Assembly: GCA_041392065.1 (NCBI GenBank) | Contig: JAWKMU010000006.1 | Span: 213,426 to 277,425, forward strand | From: CAJQLB01 sp041392065 | GTDB lineage: Bacteria > Bacteroidota > Bacteroidia > Flavobacteriales > Flavobacteriaceae | Reading direction: 5' to 3' | Length of the DNA: 64,000 nt | In this document: positions 7,738-17,320 of the stretch, piece by piece | Layout of the letters: each line of letters opens with the position of its first letter | Position numbering within the stretch: the stretch's first letter is position 1 | Notes under the pieces: model-generated | Databases searched by the model: none | What the model was told of the DNA's origin: nothing | The model's input: only the letters and a program-made list of their open reading frames with translations | Made by a program: the position numbers and the translations under genes

Positions 7738-9465
7738 TTAATTTATTAAATTTTTAGCTTGTCCTGCCCAATCATCGCGTTCTGCTCTACCTGGGAATAA
7801 TCCTGTGATTTCGTCTAACAAGTCGTATTCTTTTTTAGTCATTTTACTCACCTGAAGGAATGTATAAATTCCTAAACTATTAAGTGCTTCTTCCATCTTA
7901 GGACCAACACCACTAATCTTCTTCAAATCATCAACTGTTTGCGTACTAGAATCAAACTTTCCGATAGTTTCAAATAAAGAGTTTACTTTGTCTGAATTAT
8001 TTTCTTTAGTTTTAGCTTTAGGTTTTGTTGTAGCTGAAATTGAGGAGGTTCTAGCATCTGCTCCTGTTCCTACTAAACTTTTACCAGCTTCTCTAAGGTT
8101 CTTATATCTTTCGCCTGATGATTTTAATATTGTTTTAACTTCAGCTTGTGCAATTACTGGGAATGTTCTAGCATACAATAAGAAGAGAACAAAGAAAAAC
8201 CCAATTGTACCAATAAAAATTCCTATATCAACAAATGTTGGTGAGAACATGGTCCATGATGATGGTAAGTAATCTCTATGTAACGATGTTACAATAATTA
8301 CAAAACGCTCAAACCACATTCCTATATTTACAACAATAGAGATAAAGAATGAGAACATGATACTAGTACGCAATTTCTTGAACCACATAAATTGTGGAGA
8401 GAATACGTTACAAGACATCATCATCCAATAAGCCCAAGCGTAAGGTCCTGTTGCTCTGTTTAAGAATGCATATTGTTCAAACTCAACTCCTGAATACCAT
8501 GCAATAAATAACTCGGTAATATATGCCACACCAACTATAGAACCTGTAATCATGATTACAATGTTCATTAATTCAATGTGCTGTACAGTAATATAATCTT
8601 CAAGGCTACACACTTTTCTCATGATGATAAGCAGTGTGTTAACCATAGCAAATCCTGAGAAAATTGCTCCTGCAACGAAGTAAGGTGGGAAAATTGTAGT
8701 ATGCCATCCAGGAATTACAGACGTTGCGAAGTCAAAGGATACAATAGTATGTACAGAAAGTACTAAAGGTGTTGCTAAACCAGCAAGTACTAAAGACACT
8801 TCTTCAAAACGTTGCCAATCTTTTGCACGACCAGACCAACCAAAACTCAATAATGAGTATATTTTCTTTTGGAAAGGTCTTACTGCTCTATCACGAATCA
8901 TTGCAAAATCTGGAAGTAAACCTGTCCACCAGAACACTAACGATACAGATAAATACGTAGAAATTGCAAATACGTCCCAAAGTAGTGGAGAGTTAAAGTT
9001 TACCCAAAGCGAACCAAATTGGTTTGGTATAGGTAATACCCAATATCCTAACCATGGTCGTCCCATGTGAATAATTGGGAATAATCCTGCTTGTACAACT
9101 GAGAAAATTGTCATTGCTTCAGCTGAACGGTTAATTGCCATTCTCCATTTTTGACGGAACAATAATAGTACTGCAGAAATCAGTGTTCCTGCGTGACCAA
9201 TACCAACCCACCAAACGAAGTTAGTAATATCCCAAGCCCAACCTACGGTTTTGTTCAATCCCCAAGTTCCAATTCCTGTTGAAATTGTATAAATGATACA
9301 ACCTATTCCCCAAAGGAAAGCTGCTAATGCAATTGAAAATACAATCCACCAAGATTTATTTGCTTTCCCTTCAACTGGAGCTGCTACATCAACAGATACA
9401 TCGTGGTACGATTTTTCTCCTGTAACTAAAGGTCTTCTAATAGGTGCTTCGTAATGAGACGCCAT
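7738..9465 (-). CDS. actC: alternative complex III subunit ActC with an extra C-terminal helix-hairpin-helix-like domain
   Basis: Large NrfD-like quinol-binding membrane subunit, about ten helices over residues 35-450, with conserved segments such as VGIGHAGTLISAVLLLFRQKWR. The family usually ends soon after the last helix. Here the protein runs to 575 aa, adding a Lys/Ser/Thr-rich linker (about 463-511) and a 64-residue domain starting DDLKKISGVGPKMEEALNSL and containing FPGRAERDDWAGQA. That domain resembles the HhH-type modules fused to some NuoE and L21 proteins. The frame is open throughout with no sign of an error. It sits between actB and actD. Confidence 0.93.
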   Translation of the reverse strand: MASHYEAPIRRPLVTGEKSYHDVSVDVAAPVEGKANKSWWIVFSIALAAFLWGIGCIIYTISTGIGTWGLNKTVGWAWDITNFVWWVGIGHAGTLISAVLLLFRQKWRMAINRSAEAMTIFSVVQAGLFPIIHMGRPWLGYWVLPIPNQFGSLWVNFNSPLLWDVFAISTYLSVSLVFWWTGLLPDFAMIRDRAVRPFQKKIYSLLSFGWSGRAKDWQRFEEVSLVLAGLATPLVLSVHTIVSFDFATSVIPGWHTTIFPPYFVAGAIFSGFAMVNTLLIIMRKVCSLEDYITVQHIELMNIVIMITGSIVGVAYITELFIAWYSGVEFEQYAFLNRATGPYAWAYWMMMSCNVFSPQFMWFKKLRTSIMFSFFISIVVNIGMWFERFVIIVTSLHRDYLPSSWTMFSPTFVDIGIFIGTIGFFFVLFLLYARTFPVIAQAEVKTILKSSGERYKNLREAGKSLVGTGADARTSSISATTKPKAKTKENNSDKVNSLFETIGKFDSSTQTVDDLKKISGVGPKMEEALNSLGIYTFLQVSKMTKKEYDLLDEITGLFPGRAERDDWAGQAKNLIN

Positions 9466-9494
9466 AATCCTTTTATAATTGTTTCTTAATTAAT

Positions 9495-12400
9495 TTATGC
9501 TTCGTTTGTATTTCTTACCTTCACTTGATACACCACATTTGGTTTTGTACCAACGCTTTCTAGTAAGTGATACGCTCTTTTATCATCTTTTAATGCAGTA
9601 ATATCATTGTGTTTTTCATTGATATCACCAAAAACCATAGCTCCACTGCTACAAGCTGCAGAACATGCTGTTTTAAATTCATTAGGTTTTACTTCTCTAC
9701 CATCACGTTTTGCATCAAGAACTGTTTTTTGTGTCATTTGAATACACATTGAACATTTTTCCATAACACCTCGTGATCTTACAGTAACATCTGGATTAAT
9801 CACCATACGTCCTAAATCGTCATTCATGTGGTAATCAAATTCATCATTACCATTGTATAAGAACCAGTTGAAACGACGTACTTTATAAGGACAGTTGTTT
9901 GCACAATAACGCGTACCAACACAACGGTTGTAAGCCATATGGTTTTGACCTTGACGACCATGAGAAGTAGCTGCTACTGGACAAACAGTTTCACAAGGTG
10001 CATGATTACAATGCTGACACATAATAGGTTGGAAAGCCACTTGAGGGTTAGCTGATGGAGATTCCATTTCGCCAAACGAACTAAGTGAGCTACTTAAACC
10101 TTTAATGTTATCTTTCTTTTCATCATCACCTTCAAATGATTCTTCAGATGAGTAATATCTATCTATACGTAGCCAGTGCATATCACGACTACGACGAATT
10201 TCTTCTTTTCCAACTACAGGAACATTATTTTCTGCATGACAAGCTATCACACATGCTCCACATCCAGTACATGCATTTAAGTCTATTGACAAATTAAAAT
10301 GATGACCGACAGAACGATCAAACTCATCCCAAAGATCAACGTCTGGAGATGTTACTGGAGTTTCAATATGATTTAAAGAAACTACAGGAACTGGATTCCA
10401 AGTACTTGATTTTTCTGTATTGAAAATCTCTAATGTTGTTTCTCTAATAATATCTCCACGACCCATTAATGTGTTATGCAACTGCACACAAGCAAACTCG
10501 TGTTTACCTGAAGTAGCTTCAATTGTTACATCTTGTGTTGGGTTAAAGTTTGCATATAATGGATAAGCATTAACACCTGTTTGCATTTCAGATTTCAACC
10601 CTTCGGTTCTACCATATCCAAATGATAAACCTACAGTTCCTTTTGCTTGACCTGGTTGAATGATTACTGGAGCGGTAATTGTTACTCCATTTACAGTTAC
10701 ATTAGCATACTTTCCGTTTAATCCACCTGTAGCATCATGACTACTCTGAGTAAAGAATGTACTTGGCTCTAAGTATAATCCTAATTCTTTAGCATCTGCT
10801 TCAGAAATTGTTAAGTAATTGTCCCAAGTTGTTCTTGTTAAAGGATCAGGAAACTCTTGTAACCAAGGGTTGTTGGCTTGTTGTCCATCTCCCATTCCAG
10901 TTTTAGGATACAACGTTAACTCCATTCCAGAAGATGCTGTAGATGCCAAAATGTTTGCAATAGCACTTAGGTTAGTACCAGCAGATTCAACTTCAGTATT
11001 AGTTTCTGTGGTTTCTTCAGTTGCACTTGCAGCTCCAACAAACACACCATCATGTAATGCTTGATTAAATGATGAACCATTTAAAATATTTGTATTCCAG
11101 TTATCTTTAATATAATCGTGGTATGTCATGCTGTTGCCATTCCAAATTAATAAAGCTTCTTGAAATTGTCTTGTATCAAATAAAGGACGAATAGCTGGTT
11201 GTGTTAAACCATAATGTCCTTTTTTTATTTCTACATCTCCCCAAGATTCAAGATAATGAGGTGCAGCAGCTAAGTAATTGATATTTTCATTTGAAGCAGT
11301 TTCATCTTCTTTCATAGAAAATGCCACTGTCATATCAACATTGGCTAAACCATTAGTAAACTCATCTGAATTTGGCAAACTGTACACTGGATTTACACCA
11401 CTCATAATTAAAACACCAACAGTTCCAGCATTCATATCAGCAACAAGCTTAGAAACCTCAGCATTGTTACCTTGTCTTGTTTTTAATGTTGTTTTAGGAT
11501 CAAATGCCTTACTTGATAATGCTTCGTTAATAGCAAACACTAAGGTTTGAGCATTAACATCTTGTATCCCAGTAACAACTACACCATTGCTTCCTGCTTT
11601 TAAGAGTTCAGATGCTGCTTTATTTACAGCGTCATCAATATGTCCAGGAAGGCTTCCAGAAACTGCATTACCTGTAACTTTTCCGTATAATTTAGCTAAT
11701 GCTACTTTTTGCTCGCTTGGTTTTAAAGGAATACGCTTATCTGCATTAGCTCCTGTTAAGCTCATGTTTGATTCAAATTGAATGTGGCGAGACATTTTAC
11801 CATCTTTAGGCACACGCCCTTTAGCGTATCCTGAATCAAAACCTCCACCTTGCCAATCACCTAAGAAATCAGCTCCAACAGAAACAATAGTCATTGCTTT
11901 AGAGAAATCGTAATTAGCTAAACCACGTTCTCCATATTTATTTTGGTAAGCATCAGCAGCAGCAGATTCTGAAATAGCATCATAAACTACATGACGAACA
12001 TTACCATATTTTTCTTTAAATTCTGAAATCAACTTTGAAGTTGATGGACTAGCAAAAGTTTGTGTTAGTAACACAATATCTTTTCCAGATGCAACAGCAT
12101 CGTTTAATCCTTTAGTTGTATCAGCATCAAACTCAACCCAAGAGCTGTCCTCTCCATTTTTCTTCGGATTAGCGACTCTTAAGCTATCATACAAATCCAA
12201 TACTGAAGCATTTACTCTTGCGTTTGCTCCACCACCAGTTGCTAAATCGTTGTTTTCGATTTTTATTGGACGACCTTCACGTGTTTTTACCAATACGCTT
12301 GCAAAATCATATCCATTAGCAATAGTTGATGCATAATAGTTTGCAACACCAGGAATAATTTGATCTGGCTGCACAACGTAAGGAATTGACTTAATTACTG

Positions 12401-12623
12401 GACCTTCACAAGCTGCTAAAGATGCAGCAGCAGTACTAAACCCAACGTATTTTAAAAAATCACGTCGTGTAGTAGAAGAAGATTCCAATGTTTTCTTGTC
12501 GCCTAAAAATTCATCTACAGGAATTTCTTGAACAAATTCTTTGTGCTTTAGCGCCTCAACAAATGAGCTACTATTTTCATTTAGCTCTTCAACACTTTTC
12601 CAGTATTTCTTGTTTGATGACAT
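9495..12623 (-). CDS. actB: alternative complex III subunit ActB, iron-sulfur protein with molybdopterin-oxidoreductase-like domain
   Basis: Large periplasmic subunit that carries electrons from quinol through iron-sulfur clusters. Of its 1042 residues, an unusual internal Tat-type signal lies near residue 53 (TTRRDFLKYVGFSTAAASL), then a long degenerate molybdopterin-oxidoreductase domain, then a ferredoxin-like domain. The four cysteine groups are CTGCGACVIAC, CQHCNHAPCETVC, CVGTRYCANNC and CSMC...CSAAC, consistent with three 4Fe-4S clusters and one 3Fe-4S cluster known in the family. The family does not bind molybdenum. It follows actA by 29 bp. Confidence 0.95.
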   Translation of the reverse strand: MSSNKKYWKSVEELNENSSSFVEALKHKEFVQEIPVDEFLGDKKTLESSSTTRRDFLKYVGFSTAAASLAACEGPVIKSIPYVVQPDQIIPGVANYYASTIANGYDFASVLVKTREGRPIKIENNDLATGGGANARVNASVLDLYDSLRVANPKKNGEDSSWVEFDADTTKGLNDAVASGKDIVLLTQTFASPSTSKLISEFKEKYGNVRHVVYDAISESAAADAYQNKYGERGLANYDFSKAMTIVSVGADFLGDWQGGGFDSGYAKGRVPKDGKMSRHIQFESNMSLTGANADKRIPLKPSEQKVALAKLYGKVTGNAVSGSLPGHIDDAVNKAASELLKAGSNGVVVTGIQDVNAQTLVFAINEALSSKAFDPKTTLKTRQGNNAEVSKLVADMNAGTVGVLIMSGVNPVYSLPNSDEFTNGLANVDMTVAFSMKEDETASNENINYLAAAPHYLESWGDVEIKKGHYGLTQPAIRPLFDTRQFQEALLIWNGNSMTYHDYIKDNWNTNILNGSSFNQALHDGVFVGAASATEETTETNTEVESAGTNLSAIANILASTASSGMELTLYPKTGMGDGQQANNPWLQEFPDPLTRTTWDNYLTISEADAKELGLYLEPSTFFTQSSHDATGGLNGKYANVTVNGVTITAPVIIQPGQAKGTVGLSFGYGRTEGLKSEMQTGVNAYPLYANFNPTQDVTIEATSGKHEFACVQLHNTLMGRGDIIRETTLEIFNTEKSSTWNPVPVVSLNHIETPVTSPDVDLWDEFDRSVGHHFNLSIDLNACTGCGACVIACHAENNVPVVGKEEIRRSRDMHWLRIDRYYSSEESFEGDDEKKDNIKGLSSSLSSFGEMESPSANPQVAFQPIMCQHCNHAPCETVCPVAATSHGRQGQNHMAYNRCVGTRYCANNCPYKVRRFNWFLYNGNDEFDYHMNDDLGRMVINPDVTVRSRGVMEKCSMCIQMTQKTVLDAKRDGREVKPNEFKTACSAACSSGAMVFGDINEKHNDITALKDDKRAYHLLESVGTKPNVVYQVKVRNTNEA

Positions 12624-12652
12624 ATTATAATTGAATTAACTTCTTTAATATA

Positions 12653-13942
12653 TTAGTAATGACATTTCCCACATTCCAATCCGCCCATTTGAGCAGCTGT
12701 TAATTGGTCAACACCATATTTTTTAGATAATTGTTCGTGTATTTTTGCGTAATACTCGTTGTCTTGAACTTTCACATTGGTTTCTCTGTGACAGTTAATA
12801 CACCATCCCATTGTTAATGGTGAATATTGATACATAATTTCCATTTCTTCAACTGGACCATGACAAGTTTGGCACTCTAAACCAGCTACAGACACGTGTT
12901 GTGAGTGGTTGAAGTAAGCAAAGTCAGGAAGGTTGTGAATTCTCACCCATTTCACAGGTTGTGTTTCTCCTGTATATTGCTGATCTACATCGTCCCAACC
13001 AGCAGCTGCATATAATTTTTTGATTTCACCATCATAAAATGCCTTATCGTATTCTGCAGTTGTTTCTCCGTTGTATTCATAAACTGACTTGTGACAGTTC
13101 ATACACACATTTAATGAAGGGATTCCAGAAGTTTTACTTACTCTAGCAGAAGAGTGACAATATTTACAATCTATACCATTATCTCCAGCATGAATTTTAT
13201 GTGAAAAATGAATTGGTTGCACTGGCTGATAACCTTGGTCTACACCAATCTGCATCATATAGCCATAAGCAAAATAACCACTAGCCAATAATAAGAATAT
13301 AGCAGTAACCAACATTAAAAATTGGTTTTGCACAAAAACTTTCCAGATAGATTTACGTTTTGTAGCTTCTGCAATTTCAACATTATTAGCTTCTGCAAAA
13401 CGACGTAAGGTTTTGTTTACCAAATAAAGTCCGCTAGCTAACAACATAAACAATAATGCTAAAGCTCCAAGAATTAAGTTGTTTGAAATTCCAGGCTCAA
13501 CTGGAGTAACAGGAGTTGGAATTACTCCACCTCCTCCAGAATTATCAGTTGGTTCAGCAGCTGTATAAGCAAGAATATCGCAAATATCTTGATCTGTAAG
13601 CTGCGGCATTGCTGTCATTGCTGCACCATTGTACTCAGCATAAATTTTATTGGCATAAGCATCGCCAGATTTTATAACAGCAGCACTGTTACGAATCCAT
13701 GCTCTAATCCAATCAATGTCTAACCCTTGGTCGTCAAGTCTTGCCTGCACACCTCTAAGTGCTGGACCTGTAAGCTTTTTATCTAAGGTATGACATGCAG
13801 CACAATTGGTATTGAATAACGTTTTTCCTTTTACAGGATCACAGTCATCTTGAGCAAATAATGAAGTAGAAAAAGTTAGTAAAAAAACGAAACCAAGCAG
13901 TACACTTTTTATGGTTAAGTTGCGGTATTTCACCTGTTTCAT
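12653..13942 (-). CDS. actA: alternative complex III subunit ActA, multiheme cytochrome c with N-terminal monoheme domain
   Basis: Periplasmic multiheme subunit, first gene of the operon. From the chosen ATG at 13942 the protein has 429 aa. It has a Sec signal peptide (MKQVKYRNLTIKSVLLGFVF, ending SLFAQ), a monoheme domain with CAACH, a Gly-rich linker, a helix, a second helix, and five more motifs: CKYCH, CMNCH, CQTCH, CINCH and CGKCH near the very C-terminus. That makes six CxxCH in total. In-frame ATGs at 13987 and 14032 were rejected: the last overlaps the promoter element at 14021-14028, and both give an over-long n-region. Confidence 0.92.
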   Translation of the reverse strand: MKQVKYRNLTIKSVLLGFVFLLTFSTSLFAQDDCDPVKGKTLFNTNCAACHTLDKKLTGPALRGVQARLDDQGLDIDWIRAWIRNSAAVIKSGDAYANKIYAEYNGAAMTAMPQLTDQDICDILAYTAAEPTDNSGGGGVIPTPVTPVEPGISNNLILGALALLFMLLASGLYLVNKTLRRFAEANNVEIAEATKRKSIWKVFVQNQFLMLVTAIFLLLASGYFAYGYMMQIGVDQGYQPVQPIHFSHKIHAGDNGIDCKYCHSSARVSKTSGIPSLNVCMNCHKSVYEYNGETTAEYDKAFYDGEIKKLYAAAGWDDVDQQYTGETQPVKWVRIHNLPDFAYFNHSQHVSVAGLECQTCHGPVEEMEIMYQYSPLTMGWCINCHRETNVKVQDNEYYAKIHEQLSKKYGVDQLTAAQMGGLECGKCHY

Positions 13943-14020
13943 ATTGTTAGTAGAATTGTCTTCCAAACTTTGGTACGATTTTTTCATAAAAGAAAAATGT
14001 TCGGTTATAAAAATCTCGCA

Positions 14021-14028
14021 CAAAAGTA
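14021..14028 (-). promoter_or_regulatory. -7 promoter element of the act-cta operon
   Basis: TACTTTTG on the reverse strand fits TAnnTTTG. It implies a transcript start near 14014, upstream of the ActA ATGs at 13987 and 13942 but inside the longest open frame. A weak -33 (TTTC) lies about 19 nt upstream. Confidence 0.45.
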
Positions 14029-14126
14029 ACATTTAAAGTCGATTTTAGAAATGTTAGAGAAGCGTTAATTTATAATTTATAAACATTCTAAATAATAATT
14101 TTGCAGATGTTTTCGTTGATATGCTT

Positions 14127-14134
14127 TACATTTG
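14127..14134 (+). promoter_or_regulatory. -7 promoter element of the SPOR-domain gene
   Basis: TACATTTG fits the TAnnTTTG consensus and is 17 nt upstream of the ATG at 14152. It is divergent from the act operon promoter, about 100 bp away. Confidence 0.5.
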
Positions 14135-14151
14135 CAGTAAAATGAAATAAG

Positions 14152-14535
14152 ATGAAACAGATTCGCTTAAAATACCACATTGTTGCACTGATAATTGCGC
14201 TATTTTCTTTTTCAAATTTATCTGCTCAACAAGGTACCGTTGAAGTCAATCAAGACAAACAAATTGATGTTTTGCTAAAGGTTAAAAAAGATGTGAGTTC
14301 ATCTGAGGCAAATTATAAAATTCAGGTGTATAGTGGCAATCGTCCTGGAGCTGAAAAAGCTCATTTAGACTTTAAAAATTCTTTTGGAGAATGGTCATCT
14401 TCTATGGAGTTTGAAACACCTAATTATAAAATTTGGGTAGGCAATTTTGAAACACGTTTAGAGGCAGATAGAGCTTTAGTAAAAATTAAACAAAAGTTTG
14501 CTAATGCTTTTTATTTCAAACCTAAAAAGAATTAA
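14152..14535 (+). CDS. secreted SPOR-domain protein
   Basis: 127-aa protein with a Sec signal peptide (MKQIRLKYHIVALIIALFSF, cleavage after NLSAQ) and one SPOR domain over the C-terminal 70 residues. The domain starts YKIQVYSGNRPGAEKAH and ends IKQKFANAFYFKPKK, with the GNFETRLEADRAL repeat-like turn typical of SPOR. SPOR domains bind denuded glycan strands of septal peptidoglycan, so a periplasmic peptidoglycan-binding role is likely. The exact process is unknown. It is monocistronic, between the act operon and infB, with its own promoter and a shared terminator. Confidence 0.85.
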   Translation: MKQIRLKYHIVALIIALFSFSNLSAQQGTVEVNQDKQIDVLLKVKKDVSSSEANYKIQVYSGNRPGAEKAHLDFKNSFGEWSSSMEFETPNYKIWVGNFETRLEADRALVKIKQKFANAFYFKPKKN

Positions 14536-14552
14536 AATATATTTTTTAAAAC

Positions 14553-14585
14553 AAAAAAGGCAACTCAAATGAGTCGCCTTTTTTG
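14553..14585. terminator. bidirectional rho-independent terminator
   Basis: AAAAAAGGC-A-ACTC, loop AAAT, GAGT-C-GCCTTTTTT. The stem has one mismatch and is flanked by A- and T-runs, so it can end both the SPOR transcript (+) and the rimP-nusA-infB transcript (-). Confidence 0.85.
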
Positions 14586-14602
14586 TTAGTTATTTATTAA
14601 GT

Positions 14603-17293
14603 TTATTTCAATTTCTTTTTTACTGCAACTTCTTGGAATGCTTCAATAACATCGCCTTCCTGAATGTCGTTGTAATTTTTAATTTGCATACCACAGTCGT
14701 AACCTTTTGATACTTCTTTAACATCGTCTTTAAAACGTTTTAAAGATGCTAATTCACCAGTGTAAATAACAACACCTTCTCTAATGAGTCTGATTCCAGA
14801 ATTTCTGAAAATTTTACCATCTGTAACCATACAACCTGCAATAGTACCAATCTTAGAAATTTTAAAGGTTTCCCTTATTTCGGCAGAACCTGTAATTTCT
14901 TCTTTAAACACTGGCGACAACATGCCTTCCATTGCATCTTTCAAGTCGTTAATAGCATCATAAATGATAGAGTACATTCTGATGTCGATTTCCTCTTTTT
15001 CAGCTACTTGTCGAGCATTGCCCATTGGACGTACGTTAAATCCTATAATAATTGCATCTGAAGCCGAGGCTAACAGCACATCACTTTCTGTAATAGCGCC
15101 AACGCCTTTATGGATTATGTTTACTTGAATCTCTTCTGTTGAAAGTTTTTGGAACGAATCTGTTAAGGCTTCAACCGAACCATCTACATCACCTTTAAGG
15201 ATAACGTTTAATTCTTTAAAGTCTCCAAGTGCAATACGACGACCAATTTCATCTAATGTGATGTGACGTTGTGTTCTAACTGATTGCTCGCGTTGCAATT
15301 GTGTACGTTTTGCTGCAATTTGTTTTGCTTCACGTTCATCTTCAAAAACGTTGAACTTGTCACCTGCTTGCGGAGCACCATCTAATCCTAAAATTGAAAC
15401 TGGTGTTGAAGGTCCAGCTTCAGTTACATCATGACCTCTTTCATCGTGCATTGCTTTAACTTTTCCGCTGTTTTTTCCAGCCAAGACATAGTCTCCAACA
15501 CGAAGTGTTCCTGATTGTACCAATATAGTTGATACATAACCACGACCTTTATCTAAAAATGCTTCGACTACAGTTCCTGATGCTGGTTTACTTGGATTAG
15601 CTTTTAGCTCTAACAATTCGGCTTCAAGCAATACTTTTTCTAATAACTCGGCAACTCCTGTTCCAAATTTTGCTGAAATATCGTGAGATTGAATTTTTCC
15701 GCCCCAATCTTCAACCAATAAATTCATCTGAGCCAACCCTTCTTTAATCTTATCAGGGTTTGCGGTTGGTTTATCAATCTTATTAATTGCAAATACTATC
15801 GGAACTCCAGCAGCTTGAGCATGGGAAATAGCCTCTTTGGTTTGGGGCATAATATCGTCATCTGCTGCAGCCACAATAATTGCTATATCAGTAACTTGAG
15901 CTCCACGAGCACGCATAGCTGTAAAAGCCTCGTGACCTGGAGTATCTAAAAATGTTATTCTTTGACCTCCATCTAATTTTACACCATAGGCACCAATGTG
16001 CTGTGTAATTCCACCTGATTCGCCTGCAATTACGTTTTCTTCACGAATGTAATCTAAAAGCGAGGTTTTACCATGGTCTACGTGACCCATTACAGTAACT
16101 ATTGGGGCGCGTGGTAGTAAATCTTCAGGTTTATCTTCAACTTCTTGAATGGATTCCTCAATATCTGCAGTAACAAATTCTACATCGTATCCAAATTCGT
16201 CTGCAACAATTGATAATGTTTCAGCATCGAGACGTTGGTTCATGGTAACCATCATACCCAAGGACATACAGGCTGAAATAATTTTTGTAACAGGAACGTC
16301 CATCATTGTAGCAACTTCACTTGCAGTAACAAATTCTGTAACTTTTAAAATTTTGCTTTCTGCTTCTTGTTGTTGTAAATCTCTTTCGGTTTGCTCTCTA
16401 TGTTGATCTCTTTTATCTCTTCTGTACTTAGCTCCTTTACCTTTGTTTGCTTTTCCTTGAAGTTTTTCTAAGGTTTCGCGAACTTGTTTTTGCACTTCTT
16501 CTGCACTTGGCTCCTCTTTTAATATGTGAGATCTGCGTTGTCCTCCTTTACCTTTTCTGTTGTTACCAAAATCAGGTCTTTTGTCGTTACGGTCTCCATC
16601 GATGTTTGAACCGACTTTATTAATTCTTTTACGTTTTTTCTTTTGATCTGATTTATTATCGGCAAATTTTTTGTCCTCTTTCTTTTTCTTTGGTTTGTTG
16701 AATTGAGAAAGGTCTATTTTATCGCCCGAAATTTTAGGTCCAGAAAGTTTTTGATACTTTGTCTCGACTATTTCGTCTGTTGCATCTTCTTGTTCTTCTT
16801 TTGGTTGAACCTTTTTCTTTTCAACCACAACAGGTTTTTGAGGTTCTTCTTTCTTTTCTACAACAGGTTCTGGGGCTTTTTCGGTTTCTTTTGGTTTATC
16901 TTCTTGTTTTGGTTGTGGAGCTTCTTCTGACTTTTTAGGTTTGTCTAAATCAATTTTACCGATTTTCTTTGGACCTTCTAAAACAGTTTTTGCCTTTACG
17001 ACTTCTTTTTTAGAGGCTTCCTCTTGTTGAGTTTTGGCTTCAATTTCTTTTTCACGTTCTACCCTAAGTGCTTCTTTTTCTTTTTGCTTTGCTTCGCTAA
17101 CTTCTTTAGAGGCCACTTTTTTGTTGGCATCAGTTTCAAATTCGTCAGATAGAATTTGATAAACTTTGTCTGAAATTTTTGTAGTAGGACGTTTCTCTAT
17201 CTCAATGCCTTTTGAATCTAAAAACTCGACAGCACGATCTAAAGATATGTTTAACTCTCTTAAAACTTTATTTAATCTAATTGTTTCAGCCAT
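14603..17293 (-). CDS. infB: translation initiation factor IF-2
   Basis: GTPase that delivers initiator tRNA to the 30S subunit. The 896 residues comprise an N-terminal IF2-N helical domain (residues 1-55), a long Lys/Glu/Pro-rich low-complexity linker (about 60-320), a second IF2-N-like segment (FVTASEVATMMDVPVTKI), then the G domain near residue 400. G motifs are GHVDHGKTS (G1), DTPGHEAF (G3), NKIDKP (G4) and SAKFGTG (G5). Domains II-IV follow. The long charged linker is normal for Bacteroidota IF2. It is the last gene of rimP-nusA-infB, 27 bp after nusA. Confidence 0.97.
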   Translation of the reverse strand: MAETIRLNKVLRELNISLDRAVEFLDSKGIEIEKRPTTKISDKVYQILSDEFETDANKKVASKEVSEAKQKEKEALRVEREKEIEAKTQQEEASKKEVVKAKTVLEGPKKIGKIDLDKPKKSEEAPQPKQEDKPKETEKAPEPVVEKKEEPQKPVVVEKKKVQPKEEQEDATDEIVETKYQKLSGPKISGDKIDLSQFNKPKKKKEDKKFADNKSDQKKKRKRINKVGSNIDGDRNDKRPDFGNNRKGKGGQRRSHILKEEPSAEEVQKQVRETLEKLQGKANKGKGAKYRRDKRDQHREQTERDLQQQEAESKILKVTEFVTASEVATMMDVPVTKIISACMSLGMMVTMNQRLDAETLSIVADEFGYDVEFVTADIEESIQEVEDKPEDLLPRAPIVTVMGHVDHGKTSLLDYIREENVIAGESGGITQHIGAYGVKLDGGQRITFLDTPGHEAFTAMRARGAQVTDIAIIVAAADDDIMPQTKEAISHAQAAGVPIVFAINKIDKPTANPDKIKEGLAQMNLLVEDWGGKIQSHDISAKFGTGVAELLEKVLLEAELLELKANPSKPASGTVVEAFLDKGRGYVSTILVQSGTLRVGDYVLAGKNSGKVKAMHDERGHDVTEAGPSTPVSILGLDGAPQAGDKFNVFEDEREAKQIAAKRTQLQREQSVRTQRHITLDEIGRRIALGDFKELNVILKGDVDGSVEALTDSFQKLSTEEIQVNIIHKGVGAITESDVLLASASDAIIIGFNVRPMGNARQVAEKEEIDIRMYSIIYDAINDLKDAMEGMLSPVFKEEITGSAEIRETFKISKIGTIAGCMVTDGKIFRNSGIRLIREGVVIYTGELASLKRFKDDVKEVSKGYDCGMQIKNYNDIQEGDVIEAFQEVAVKKKLK

Positions 17294-17320
17294 AAACTGC
17301 TTTAATATATACTAATAATG

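Noticed and set aside
14022..14032. Upstream ATG at 14032 as the actA start
   Set aside because: It overlaps the TACTTTTG promoter element and adds 30 residues before a normal signal peptide.
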